DNA from: Pseudocitrobacter sp913778145
Lineage (GTDB): Bacteria > Pseudomonadota > Gammaproteobacteria > Enterobacterales > Enterobacteriaceae
DNA: 64,000 nucleotides
Assembly: GCA_035726825.1 (NCBI GenBank)
Contig: JALNTX010000008.1
Coordinates: forward strand, 62,001 to 126,000
Direction: 5' to 3'
A model generated the notes under the pieces. It made no database searches and was not told where the DNA came from. It saw only the letters and a list, made by a program, of their open reading frames with translations. Of the stretch, positions 1 to 8,622 are shown piece by piece. A program made the translations under genes and the position numbers. Position 1 is the first letter of the stretch, and every line of letters starts with the position of its first letter.

Positions 1-1544
1 ACGGGTCAGGGGATTTTCTCGGCGCAGGCACCACTGCGTTAACGGCAGCCTGGCTGCTCTACTTCTACACCACCTTCTGCGGTTTAACGCCAATTGAAGC
101 CACGTTCATTTTTGCAACAGCGCGCGTGCTTGATGCCGTTGTCAGCCCGCTGATGGGCTTCTTAACCGACAACTTCGGTTCGACCTGGCTTGGTAAGCGC
201 TTTGGCCGTCGTAAGTTCTTTATTCTGCTCGGTATTCCCTGCGTCTTCAGCTACTCCTTCATGTGGGTCGGAGACATGGGCTTCTGGTATTACCTGCTGA
301 CGTATCTGATTTTCGATATCGTCTACACCATGATTCTGGTGCCGTACGAAACGCTGGTGCCGGAAATGACCGACGACTTCAAACAGAAAACCAAATTCTC
401 CGGCGCGCGTATTTCCATGGCGCAAATGTCAGCGATTCTGGCTTCTTTCCTGCCAGGCATTCTGTTGACTACCTTCGGTAAAGACAACGCTATCTCCTTC
501 TTCTACGCAAGCCTGGTCTTCTCTGTGCTGTGCGCAATGATGCTGACCTTTGTCTGGTTCTTCACCTGGGAGCGCCCGCGCGAAGAGTGGACGGAAGCGG
601 CGCTGCGTGCGGAAGAAGAGAAAAAGCACCTGACGTTTGCGCAAAGCATGAGTCGTTTGATTACCGAACTGACCTCCACGCTGCGGATTAAAATTTTCCG
701 CCAGCACCTGGGCATGTACCTCGGTGGTTACATCGCGCAGGACGTTTTTAACGCAGTGTTTACCTACTACGTGGTCTTCGTGCTGATGCAGGAAGCCTCA
801 ATGGCCTCTAACCTGCTGGGTACCATGGCCATCTTCCAGTTCATCGCGGTTATCGCCATGATCCCGCTGTGCATTCGCTTCGGGCCGGCGCCGTCTTATC
901 GCATGGTGGTGGTGCTGTTTGGCCTCGGTTCACTCTCCTACGCGATGCTTTATTACGCGGGCATGAGTGATGTCTATTCTCTGCTACTGCTGATTTCAGC
1001 CATCGCCGGTCTGGGGCGCGGCGGTATCAACTATGTACCGTGGAACACCTATACCTACATTTCTGACGTCGATGAAGTGATTACCGGCCAGCGCCGCGAA
1101 GGCATCTTTGCGGGCATCATGACCCTGACGCGTAAAGCGTCTCAGGCAGGGGCGGTGATGGTGGTGGGTATCATCATGCAGATGTCGGGTTTTGTCTCCG
1201 GTCAGAAAGTTCAGCCGCCGGAAGTCAGCCACACCATCCTGATGATCTTAAGCTTCGGCACTATTCTGGTACTGGCCTGCGGCTTCCTGGTCTCTCTGCG
1301 TTTCAAACTGAATCTGAAAACGCACAGCGTTCTGCGTGAAGAGACCGCGAAAATGCGTGAATCGGGCCGCCCAATGCCGGAAAGCATCACCCCGGATGCC
1401 CGCGCGACGGTCGAAATGCTGGCAGGGATGCCTTATGAATCCCTGTGGGGCAACAACAATATTGGTTATCTGAATCGTAACAAACCTGCTGCGCCATCGC
1501 TTAAGCAGGGTGTCACATTGAATTCGACTTATCACAGAGGTTAA
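1..1544 (+). CDS. rhiT: GPH-family sugar transporter, RhiT-like (5' end outside window)
   Basis: The frame is open from base 3 to the stop at 1542-1544, so the N-terminus lies off the left edge. The visible 514 residues show many hydrophobic helices, the MFS/GPH loop motif (DNFGSTWLGKRFGRRK) between early helices and a hydrophilic C-terminal tail. This is the glycoside-pentoside-hexuronide cation symporter family, which takes up oligosaccharides across the inner membrane. The stop overlaps the ATG of a GH105 hydrolase (TAATG), the same pairing as rhiT-rhiN in pectinolytic enterobacteria, where RhiT imports rhamnogalacturonides. Family is firm; substrate is inferred from the neighbour. The gene symbol is by analogy. 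Confidence 0.8.
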   Translation, partial: GSGDFLGAGTTALTAAWLLYFYTTFCGLTPIEATFIFATARVLDAVVSPLMGFLTDNFGSTWLGKRFGRRKFFILLGIPCVFSYSFMWVGDMGFWYYLLTYLIFDIVYTMILVPYETLVPEMTDDFKQKTKFSGARISMAQMSAILASFLPGILLTTFGKDNAISFFYASLVFSVLCAMMLTFVWFFTWERPREEWTEAALRAEEEKKHLTFAQSMSRLITELTSTLRIKIFRQHLGMYLGGYIAQDVFNAVFTYYVVFVLMQEASMASNLLGTMAIFQFIAVIAMIPLCIRFGPAPSYRMVVVLFGLGSLSYAMLYYAGMSDVYSLLLLISAIAGLGRGGINYVPWNTYTYISDVDEVITGQRREGIFAGIMTLTRKASQAGAVMVVGIIMQMSGFVSGQKVQPPEVSHTILMILSFGTILVLACGFLVSLRFKLNLKTHSVLREETAKMRESGRPMPESITPDARATVEMLAGMPYESLWGNNNIGYLNRNKPAAPSLKQGVTLNSTYHRG

Positions 1545-2689
1545 TGGATATGAAAGTTTGGCCGGTAAAACACAGCGCGTTATTACGTCAACCGGAGCGT
1601 TTTATCTCCCGGGAAGAACTGAAGGGTTTGATCCAGACAGTGACAAACAATCTGGTCAACATTAAGGATGAAACCGGTCAGTTCCTGTTGCGCCTCGACG
1701 ATGGCCGCGTGATTGATACCAAAGGCTGGGCGGGTTGGGAGTGGACGCACGGCGTCGGCCTGTACGGTATTCACCAATATTTCCAGCAGACAGGCGATGT
1801 GGCGATGCGTGACATCATCGACAACTGGTTCGCCGACCGCTTCGCCGAGGGCGCAACCACCAAAAACGTCAACACCATGGCACCGTTCCTGACGCTGGCG
1901 TATCGCTACGAAGAGACCGGTAACCCAGAATATTTGCCGTGGCTCGATAGCTGGGCTGAGTGGGCGATGAACGAAATGCCGCGCACTCGTCACGGCGGCA
2001 TGCAGCACATTACGCTGGCGGAGGAAAACCATCAGCAGATGTGGGATGACACACTGATGATGACCGTTCTGCCGCTGGCGAAAATTGGCAAACTGCTCAA
2101 TCGCCCGGAATATGTCGAAGAGGCGGTCTATCAGTTCCTGCTGCACGTACAGAACCTGATGGACCGGGAGACCGGGCTGTGGTTCCACGGCTGGACCTAC
2201 GACGGTCAGCATAACTTTGCCAATGCTCGCTGGGCGCGCGGCAACAGCTGGCTGACGATTGTGATCCCGGACTTCCTGGAACTGGTGGATCTGCCGGAAA
2301 GCAACGCCGTGCGTCGTTATCTGGTACAGGTACTGAATGCGCAGATTGACGCGCTGGCGAAATGCCAGGATGAAAGCGGCCTGTGGCACACGCTGCTCGA
2401 CGATCCGAATTCTTACTTGGAAGCCTCTGCCACAGCGGGATTTGCCTACGGTATCCTCAAAGCCGTGCGTAAACGCTACGTCGGAGCGGAGTACGCGGAA
2501 GTGGCTGAAAAGGCGATTAAAGGAATTGTGAAACACATCTCGCCGGAAGGGGAACTGCTGCAAACTTCATTTGGCACCGGGATGGGCTCGAATCTTGATT
2601 TCTATCGCGAGATCCCGCTGACTTCAATGCCTTACGGTCAGGCGATGGCGATTCTGTGTTTGACGGAGTATTTGCGTAAGTATTTTTGA
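1544..2689 (+). CDS. rhiN: Unsaturated rhamnogalacturonyl hydrolase, GH105 (RhiN/YteR-like)
   Basis: A 381-residue protein of the six-hairpin (alpha/alpha)6 GH88/GH105 type. Visible family features are GWAGWEWTHGVGLYG near residue 60, the MWDDTLMM segment with the catalytic-type Asp near 170 and WARGNSW near 230. Such enzymes cleave the unsaturated galacturonyl residue from lyase-generated rhamnogalacturonan disaccharides in the cytoplasm. It is translationally coupled to the upstream transporter through TAATG. A second in-frame ATG at 1550 has a better-spaced AGAGG and could be the true start. The pair would import and then split pectin side-product disaccharides. Confidence 0.83.
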   Translation: MDMKVWPVKHSALLRQPERFISREELKGLIQTVTNNLVNIKDETGQFLLRLDDGRVIDTKGWAGWEWTHGVGLYGIHQYFQQTGDVAMRDIIDNWFADRFAEGATTKNVNTMAPFLTLAYRYEETGNPEYLPWLDSWAEWAMNEMPRTRHGGMQHITLAEENHQQMWDDTLMMTVLPLAKIGKLLNRPEYVEEAVYQFLLHVQNLMDRETGLWFHGWTYDGQHNFANARWARGNSWLTIVIPDFLELVDLPESNAVRRYLVQVLNAQIDALAKCQDESGLWHTLLDDPNSYLEASATAGFAYGILKAVRKRYVGAEYAEVAEKAIKGIVKHISPEGELLQTSFGTGMGSNLDFYREIPLTSMPYGQAMAILCLTEYLRKYF

Positions 2690-2754
2690 TGGTGCAACGT
2701 GCCGGATCCCACAACGGAATAGAACCGTAGGGCGGGCAAGCGCAGCGCCCCCGC

Positions 2755-2790
2755 CAAAAAAGAAACCCGGCATCAGCCGGGTTTCTTTAT
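2755..2790. terminator. Bidirectional terminator between rhiN-like gene and argS
   Basis: An 11-bp stem (2761-2771 with 2776-2786, AGAAACCCGGC arm, ATCA loop) is flanked by A-rich and T-rich tracts, so it can stop both the rightward rhiTN transcript and the leftward argS transcript. Confidence 0.8.
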
Positions 2791-4523
2791 TACATCCGCT
2801 CTACCGTCTCAATACCCAACGTATCCAGACCGGTTTTCAGCGTTTTCGCCGTCAGCAGCGCCAGCTTCAGGCGGCTGTTACGCACGGCTTCGCTTTCTGC
2901 GCTCAGGATTGGGCAGTGCTCGTAGAAGCCAGAGAACAGACCGGCCAGATCGTACAGGTACGCACACATGACGTGCGGCGTGCCTTCACGAGCGACCACG
3001 TTCAGGGTTTCTTCGAATTGCAGTAGACGGGCAGCCAGCTGGGCTTCGCGATCTTCTTTAATCTCAACCGTTGCGTTCAGCAGTTCGCTCTCTTCGATAC
3101 CCGCTTTGCGGAACACGGAAAGCACGCGGGTGTAGGCATACTGCATATATGGCGCAGTGTTACCTTCGAACGCCAACATGTTGTCCCAGTCGAAGATGTA
3201 ATCGGTGGTACGGTTTTTGGAGAGATCCGCGTATTTTACCGCGCCGATACCGACCGCATTGGCGAGTTTTTCCAGCTCATCGGCCGGCATATCCGGGTTC
3301 TTCTCAGCAACCAGGCGGCGAGCACGTTCCAGCGCTTCGTCCAGCAGATCAGCAAGCTTAACGGTACCACCGGCACGGGTTTTGAACGGCTTGCCGTCTT
3401 TGCCCAGCATCATCCCGAACATGTGGTGTTCCAGCGGTACGGATTCCGGCACGTAACCGGCTTTACGCACGATGGTCCACGCCTGCATCAGGTGCTGATG
3501 CTGACGGGAGTCAATGTAGTACAGCACGCGGTCAGCATGCAGGGTTTCATAACGGTATTTCGCACAGGCGATGTCGGTCGTGGTGTAGAGGTAGCCGCCA
3601 TCCTTTTTCTGGATGATGACGCCCATAGGCTCACCTTCTTTGTTCTTGAACTCGTCAAGGAACACCACGGTTGCGCCTTCGCTCTCAACGGCCATGCCTT
3701 TCGCTTTGAGGTCTGCAACGACGCCCGGCAGCATCGGGTTGTAAAGGCTTTCACCCATGACGTCGTCGCGCGTCAGGGTGACGTTCAGACGGTTATAGGT
3801 GATCTGGTTCTGGGTCATAGTGATATCGACCAGCTTGCGCCACATCTCGCGGAAATATTCATCGCCGCTCTGCAATTTCACCACGTAGCTACGTGCGCGC
3901 TCGGCAAACGCTTCGTCTTCGTCGTAGTGTTTTTTCGCATCGCGATAGAAACCTTCGAGGTCAGCCAGTTCCATTTCACCGGCGTTTTCCTGCTGCTGTT
4001 TTTCCAGCCACGCGATCAGCATGCCGAACTGGGTACCCCAGTCGCCGACGTGGTTTGCGCGGATCACTTTATGGCCCAGCAGTTCAAGCGTACGCACGGA
4101 GGCGTCGCCGATAATGGTGGAGCGCAGGTGACCAACGTGCATCTCTTTCGCGACGTTAGGCGCAGAGTAGTCCACCACGATGGTTTGTGGTGCAGGCTGG
4201 GTAATGCCCAAACGATCGGAAGCCAGCGCCTTATTTACGTGCTCGGCCAGGAAAGCCGGGTAGAGGAAGATGTTGATAAAACCGGGGCCTGCGATTTCAA
4301 CTTTGCTGGCGATGCCGGTAAGGTCAAGGTGAGACAGGACCTGCTCTGCCAGTTGTCGCGGCGCCATGCCCAGTTTTTTCGCAACCGCCATCACGCCATT
4401 AGCCTGATAGTCGCCGAACTGTACTTTTGCTGACTGACGAACCTGCGGTTCGCAATCGACAGGCGCGCCTGCCGCAATCAGGGCCTGGCTAACCTTTTCT
4501 GAGAGAAGAGCCTGAATATTCAC
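2790..4523 (-). CDS. argS: Arginyl-tRNA synthetase
   Basis: A 577-residue class I aminoacyl-tRNA synthetase, the same length as E. coli ArgS. The HIGH-type signature appears as HVGH at about residue 129-132. The canonical KMSKS is replaced by GKPFKTRAGG, as is normal for this enzyme. The protein ends in the ArgRS anticodon-binding DALR region. It charges tRNA-Arg with arginine in the cytoplasm and needs bound tRNA for amino acid activation. It is monocistronic, with its own promoter (4595-4622) and a shared terminator. Divergently transcribed from yecM, as in E. coli. Confidence 0.98.
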   Translation of the reverse strand: MNIQALLSEKVSQALIAAGAPVDCEPQVRQSAKVQFGDYQANGVMAVAKKLGMAPRQLAEQVLSHLDLTGIASKVEIAGPGFINIFLYPAFLAEHVNKALASDRLGITQPAPQTIVVDYSAPNVAKEMHVGHLRSTIIGDASVRTLELLGHKVIRANHVGDWGTQFGMLIAWLEKQQQENAGEMELADLEGFYRDAKKHYDEDEAFAERARSYVVKLQSGDEYFREMWRKLVDITMTQNQITYNRLNVTLTRDDVMGESLYNPMLPGVVADLKAKGMAVESEGATVVFLDEFKNKEGEPMGVIIQKKDGGYLYTTTDIACAKYRYETLHADRVLYYIDSRQHQHLMQAWTIVRKAGYVPESVPLEHHMFGMMLGKDGKPFKTRAGGTVKLADLLDEALERARRLVAEKNPDMPADELEKLANAVGIGAVKYADLSKNRTTDYIFDWDNMLAFEGNTAPYMQYAYTRVLSVFRKAGIEESELLNATVEIKEDREAQLAARLLQFEETLNVVAREGTPHVMCAYLYDLAGLFSGFYEHCPILSAESEAVRNSRLKLALLTAKTLKTGLDTLGIETVERM

Positions 4524-4594
4524 CGAAATACCTTACATTGAAAGACGTGGCATCGCGTTTAGAGCCGCGTCGGGTGTGGATAAATTAAGGCGGG

Positions 4595-4622
4595 AGTATA
4601 CTGCATTTGCCTGATGGCGTCA
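4595..4622 (-). promoter_or_regulatory. Probable argS promoter
   Basis: On the minus strand TGACGC (4622-4617) and TATACT (4600-4595) are separated by 16 bp, about 70 bp upstream of the argS ATG. This is pattern recognition only. Confidence 0.5.
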
Positions 4623-4755
4623 GCATCAGGGACACGTTACACCCCGCCAGATACGCCTGCACGATTAATGAATAACCATTCATGTCGCCGCTGGTCTTGG
4701 TTCACCACCAACAACAGGGTAGATTAGCGCCTTTATTGCAAACGGGAGTGGGTAA

Positions 4756-5322
4756 ATGGCTAACTGGCAGACAATTGAAGAACTGAATGATATTTCCGCG
4801 GATCTCCCGCGTTTCGTTCAGGCGTTAACCGATCTTTCCACTCGCCTGGGTTTACATATTGCGCCACTCGACGCCGACCATATTTCGCTGCGTTGTCATC
4901 AAAATACCACCGCCGAACGTTGGCGTCGCGGACTGGAGAAATGCGGGGAATTGCTTTCAGAGAATATCATTAATGGCCGCCCCATCTGCCTGTTTAAACT
5001 GCAAGAGCCGGTCTGCGTGGCGCACTGGCAGTTCAGTGTGGTCGAGCTTCCCTGGCCGGGCGAAAAGCGCTATCCCCATGAAGGCTGGGAGCATATTGAA
5101 ATTGTGCTGCCGGGCGAGCCGGAGACTTTAAATGCCCGCGCGCTGGCACTCTTGAGCGATGACGGGCTAAGCCAGCCGGGGATTTTTGTCAAAACCAGTT
5201 CGCCGAAAGGGGAGAAGGAGCGTTTGCCTAATCCGACCCTGGCCGTTACCGACGGTAAAGTGACCATCAAATTTCACCCCTGGACGATTGAAGCCATCGT
5301 TGCCAGCGAACAGGCAGTGTAA
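4756..5322 (+). CDS. yecM: VOC-superfamily protein YecM
   Basis: A 188-residue homologue of E. coli YecM, a glyoxalase/bleomycin-resistance (vicinal oxygen chelate) fold protein thought to bind a metal. The central part shows the typical GWEHIEIVLPGEP strand, and the C-terminus a FHPWTIEAIV motif. Its substrate is not known. It starts with ATG after GGGAGTGGGTAA and precedes cutC on the same strand with 75 bp between, as in E. coli, so the two may be cotranscribed. Confidence 0.93.
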   Translation: MANWQTIEELNDISADLPRFVQALTDLSTRLGLHIAPLDADHISLRCHQNTTAERWRRGLEKCGELLSENIINGRPICLFKLQEPVCVAHWQFSVVELPWPGEKRYPHEGWEHIEIVLPGEPETLNARALALLSDDGLSQPGIFVKTSSPKGEKERLPNPTLAVTDGKVTIKFHPWTIEAIVASEQAV

Positions 5323-5397
5323 CAATGTGATGTGACGCGGTGTCTGCGGCCGCGAACCGTGGCATGATCCGCCCAGTTTTGAGTTATGGAGAAGCGA

Positions 5398-6141
5398 ATG
5401 ACAGTGCTGGAGATATGCTGTTACAGCATGGAATGCGTGCTGAGCGCAGAAAAAAACGGTGCCGATCGCATCGAATTGTGTGCCGCGCCGCTGGAGGGCG
5501 GGCTGACGCCTTCGTATGGCGTGTTGAAATCGACGCGCGAGCAGGTGTCGATTCCGGTGCACCCGATTATTCGCCCGCGCGGTGGCGATTTTTGCTACAC
5601 CGACGGTGAATTTCAGGCGATGCTTGAAGATGTGCGTACCGTTCGCGAGCTGGGTTTTCCCGGCCTGGTAATCGGCGTGCTGGATGAAGATGGCAATGTC
5701 GATAACGCGCGGATGCAGCAAATTATGGCGGCGGCGGGGCCATTAGCAGTCACTTTTCATCGTGCCTTTGATATGTGCGCCAACCCTCAGCAAGCCTTTG
5801 ATACATTGGCAGAACTGGGCGTAGCAAGGGTACTCACATCCGGGCAAAAAGCATCAGCGGAAAAAGGTCTTTCATTAATTCGGGAACTTATTGCCCGTGC
5901 CGATGCTCCAATCATTATGGCGGGGGCAGGAGTCAGGGCCAGCAACCTTGAACTGTTTCTTGAGGCAGGTGTGAAGGAAGTTCACAGCTCTGCCGGACAG
6001 TGGATCCCGTCGGCAATGCGTTACCGTAATCCGGGGCTCTCCATGTCAACAGACCCGGAAGCGGATGAATACTCGCGCTATGCCGTCGACGCCGCCGCCG
6101 TTGCGCAAATGAAGGCGATTATCGCGCGCCGCGCCGAATAA
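5398..6141 (+). CDS. cutC: Copper homeostasis protein CutC (TIM barrel)
   Basis: 247 residues against 248 in E. coli. The family opening LEICCYSMECVL and the conserved HPIIRPRGGDFCY, AVTFHRAFDMC and GAGVRASNL segments are all present. The ATG at 5398 is chosen over one 12 bases upstream because GGAG sits at good spacing before it and the resulting N-terminus matches the family. CutC is a cytoplasmic TIM-barrel protein linked genetically to copper tolerance; its biochemical role remains disputed. A strong terminator follows. Confidence 0.95.
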   Translation: MTVLEICCYSMECVLSAEKNGADRIELCAAPLEGGLTPSYGVLKSTREQVSIPVHPIIRPRGGDFCYTDGEFQAMLEDVRTVRELGFPGLVIGVLDEDGNVDNARMQQIMAAAGPLAVTFHRAFDMCANPQQAFDTLAELGVARVLTSGQKASAEKGLSLIRELIARADAPIIMAGAGVRASNLELFLEAGVKEVHSSAGQWIPSAMRYRNPGLSMSTDPEADEYSRYAVDAAAVAQMKAIIARRAE

Positions 6142-6190
6142 CCGATTTTTACCGCGCATCATGTCGCCCAATATGATGTTTGCTTGTACC

Positions 6191-6222
6191 AGGCCCCTGC
6201 CAATTCAACAGGGGCCTTTTTT
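6191..6222 (+). terminator. Rho-independent terminator after cutC
   Basis: AGGCCCCTG pairs with CAGGGGCCT (6191-6199 with 6209-6217), followed by a T-run. Confidence 0.85.
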
Positions 6223-6289
6223 TATCGCCCAATCGGTGTGATGCAGCAATATTCGGCAGTGTACATGAATGAACAAATGAACTAATATT

Positions 6290-6304
6290 GTTCGTATATA
6301 GAAC
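6290..6304. promoter_or_regulatory. Candidate operator of the RES/Xre module
   Basis: GTTC (6290-6293) and GAAC (6301-6304) form a GTTC-N7-GAAC inverted repeat about 35 bp before the antitoxin ATG, over an AT-rich GTATATA that could be a -10 element. Two further GAAC units lie upstream at 6271 and 6279. Autorepression by the Xre antitoxin is known for the family; this exact site is inferred. Confidence 0.4.
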
Positions 6305-6336
6305 GTTTATTAAAGTCAAGAAGGCGAGGGGGAACG

Positions 6337-6738
6337 ATGGCAATCGTCAACAAACAGCATGAAAATAATGCGATTGATACCAGTAAGGCGCTGCCCGTTG
6401 TCTTCCGTATTCTGGATAAATGGCAATGCACCACGGATGAACAGTTAAAGCTGTTGGGTGTCAGTTCACGTTCAACATTGAACAAATATAAGGAAGTGAG
6501 TGGTGGCATCCGTCTTAGTGCGGATACGCTCGAGCGGATGAGCTATATCCTTAACATCCATAAATGTCTGCGTGTGTTGTTCACCGCCGATGACAGCATT
6601 TATGGCTGGGTGCGAAAACCCAATAATCATCCTTTCTTCGCCGGGCGCTCGGCAATGGACGTGATGAGCGGCGGTCGCGTTGCCGACCTTTATGAGGTTG
6701 CCACGCGCCTTCAGGCGTGGAGAGGAGGGATGGCTTGA
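6337..6738 (+). CDS. Xre/ParS/MbcA-type (DUF2384) antitoxin
   Basis: 133 residues with an N-terminal helix-turn-helix (about 30-75: EQLKLLGVSSRSTLNKYKE) and a C-terminal DUF2384 segment (GWVRKPNNHPFFAGRSAMDVM), which in this family blocks the RES toxin active site. The stop overlaps the ATG of the following RES-domain gene (TGATG), the normal coupling in RES-Xre pairs. It should bind the toxin and repress its own promoter. The pair sits between cutC and cmoB, where E. coli K-12 has torY-torZ, so it is probably an accessory insertion. Confidence 0.85.
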   Translation: MAIVNKQHENNAIDTSKALPVVFRILDKWQCTTDEQLKLLGVSSRSTLNKYKEVSGGIRLSADTLERMSYILNIHKCLRVLFTADDSIYGWVRKPNNHPFFAGRSAMDVMSGGRVADLYEVATRLQAWRGGMA

Positions 6739-7430
6739 TGAATGATGCGCCCGTCCTTACCCCCTTTAAAGGCGCTACGGCTTATCGCATTATCCCCAGC
6801 CGTTATCCCACCATTGATTTATTTGAAGATGTCGCCAACAGTGATGAATTAGAAGCCGTGTGGGCCGTCGAAGCCATCACCAATGAGCGGTTACAGGAAC
6901 AAGTGGGCATATTATCCCGAGTGCCGAAAGAAGACTGGCTCGTTGGGCTTAATGGTTGTAGCTATGTGATGGCGGCATTTACCCATGTGAACCCGGAGGG
7001 CGCGCGTTTCACGACGGGAGATTTTGGCGGTTATTACTGTGCGCCGCAGCTTGATACGGCGGTGAAAGAAACGGTGTATCATCAGGAGCGCATTTTTGGT
7101 TATACCAACGAACCGGCGCAGAAAGTGCAGATGCGGGTGCTCTACACGGAGTTTGATGCCACGCTAGTGGATGTCACGCAGGAACCTTTTCTCTCTTCTT
7201 CAATTTATCATGCCACTGACTACAGCCAGTCGAAGGCTTTTGCGCAGCAGCAAAAGGCGCAAAACGTTGACGGCATTCACTATTGCTCCGTCCGCCACGC
7301 CGGGCACACCTGCTATGTGCTGTATCGGCCCTGTCTGGTAACGAAGATCCTTCAGGCGGAGCATCTGGAATATCACTGGAACGGCAGATCGATATCCAAC
7401 ATTCTCAGCATTCGGTTGTACGGGGATTAG
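6738..7430 (+). CDS. RES-domain toxin (NAD+-degrading family)
   Basis: 230 residues. It opens with the YRI-P family motif (AYRIIPSRYP), has an EGARFTTGDFGGYYCA segment in the RES Arg-Glu-Ser context, and a later SSIYHATDYSQSKAFA segment. RES toxins (MbcT, Res of Photorhabdus and Pseudomonas) deplete cellular NAD+, causing growth arrest. The start at 6738 overlaps the antitoxin stop and has a GAGGAGG upstream; a GTG-free earlier ATG at 6717 would lie inside the antitoxin. Activity is inferred from family membership only. Confidence 0.82.
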   Translation: MNDAPVLTPFKGATAYRIIPSRYPTIDLFEDVANSDELEAVWAVEAITNERLQEQVGILSRVPKEDWLVGLNGCSYVMAAFTHVNPEGARFTTGDFGGYYCAPQLDTAVKETVYHQERIFGYTNEPAQKVQMRVLYTEFDATLVDVTQEPFLSSSIYHATDYSQSKAFAQQQKAQNVDGIHYCSVRHAGHTCYVLYRPCLVTKILQAEHLEYHWNGRSISNILSIRLYGD

Positions 7431-7445
7431 CGGTGCGAGCAATTG

Positions 7446-7642
7446 TCGGATGGCGGCTTCGCCTTATCCGACCTACGGTACGTTGTAGGCCTGATAAGCG
7501 AAGCGCATCAGGCGTGTTACGCCCGGCGAAATTATCGGATACCTTCCGTAGGCCTGATAAGCGAAGCGCCATCAGGCGTGTTACGCCCGGTGAAATTATC
7601 GGATACCTTCCGTAGGCCTGATAAGCGAAGCGCCATCAGGCG
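7446..7642. repeat. REP/BIME array between the RES toxin and cmoB
   Basis: One REP-like palindrome (CGGATGGCGGCTTCGCC, around 7448) is followed by near-identical units starting GTAGGCCTGATAAGCG at 7485, 7548 and 7612, with a period of 63-64 bp; the last unit is incomplete. Each contains the AAGCGCCATCAGGC hairpin. Likely serves as a 3'-end stabiliser between convergent transcripts. Confidence 0.85.
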
Positions 7643-7653
7643 TTGCGAAGGAG

Positions 7654-8622
7654 TTAAGGTTTTTTCGCAATCAACACCGCGCGGAGCGGGGCCGGGTAAC
7701 CTTCAACGGTTTTTGTCGGATCGTTCGGGTCAAGGAAGTCGGCCAGTGACTCGGTCACCATCCATTCGGTACGACGCTGTTCTTCAGTGGACGTCACAGA
7801 CATATCGACAATACGCACATCAACAAAGCCGCACTTCTCCAGCCAGTTTTTCAATGCCGGGGCAGAGGGAATGAAATAAACGTTACGCATCTGCGCATAG
7901 CGATCGCCCGGCACCAGCACCGTATTTTCGTCACCTTCAACCACCAGCGTTTCCAGCACCAGTTCGCCTTCGCTCACCAGCTGATCCTTCAACTGCCAGA
8001 GGTGTTCCAGCGGCGAACGGCGATGATACAGCACGCCCATTGAGAACACGGTATCAAAGGCCTTCAGCGCCGGAAGTTGCTCGATACCGAGCGGCAACAG
8101 GTGCGCGCGCTGGTCATTTCCCAGCAGTTTGCGCACCGCTTCAAACTGGCACAGGAACAGCTGCGTGGGGTCGATACCCACCGCCAGATGCGCACCCGCG
8201 CCAATCATGCGCCACATGTGATAGCCGCTGCCGCAGCCGACATCCAGAATAGTGCGCCCGGTCAGGTCGGACAGGTGCGGCAGCACGCGTTCCCATTTCC
8301 AGTCGGAACGCCATTCAGTATCAATATTCACGCCATAAAGCGAATACGGACCTTTACGCCACGGCATCAGGTTACGCATCAGCGTATCAATGCGTTTGGT
8401 TTGCCCCTCGCTGAGCGGCGTTTCGCTCTCGGCGGTCACGCTGTGCAGCAGGTCCAGTTTCCACGGGGTGATTTCCGGCAGGAACTCAACGGCGTTGGAC
8501 CACTGCTTAAACAAACCGTGCTGCTCGCGCTGCCAGGTGGCGATTTGCGCGGGCAGGGTTTCCAGCCAGTGGGAGAGGTGATTTTTCGCAATCAGCTGGT
8601 AAAAATTACCGAACTCGATCAT
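7654..8622 (-). CDS. cmoB: tRNA U34 carboxymethyltransferase CmoB
   Basis: 322 residues (E. coli 323; one Gln is missing from the QREQ region). The SAM-fold motif LDVGCGSGYHMWRM is near residue 125. CmoB transfers a carboxymethyl group from carboxy-SAM to 5-hydroxyuridine at position 34 of tRNAs to form cmo5U. The start at 8622 gives the family N-terminus MIEFGNFY and overlaps the cmoA stop (ATGA), so the enzyme that makes the cofactor and the one that uses it are coupled. A longer reading upstream is not supported. Confidence 0.97.
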   Translation of the reverse strand: MIEFGNFYQLIAKNHLSHWLETLPAQIATWQREQHGLFKQWSNAVEFLPEITPWKLDLLHSVTAESETPLSEGQTKRIDTLMRNLMPWRKGPYSLYGVNIDTEWRSDWKWERVLPHLSDLTGRTILDVGCGSGYHMWRMIGAGAHLAVGIDPTQLFLCQFEAVRKLLGNDQRAHLLPLGIEQLPALKAFDTVFSMGVLYHRRSPLEHLWQLKDQLVSEGELVLETLVVEGDENTVLVPGDRYAQMRNVYFIPSAPALKNWLEKCGFVDVRIVDMSVTSTEEQRRTEWMVTESLADFLDPNDPTKTVEGYPAPLRAVLIAKKP

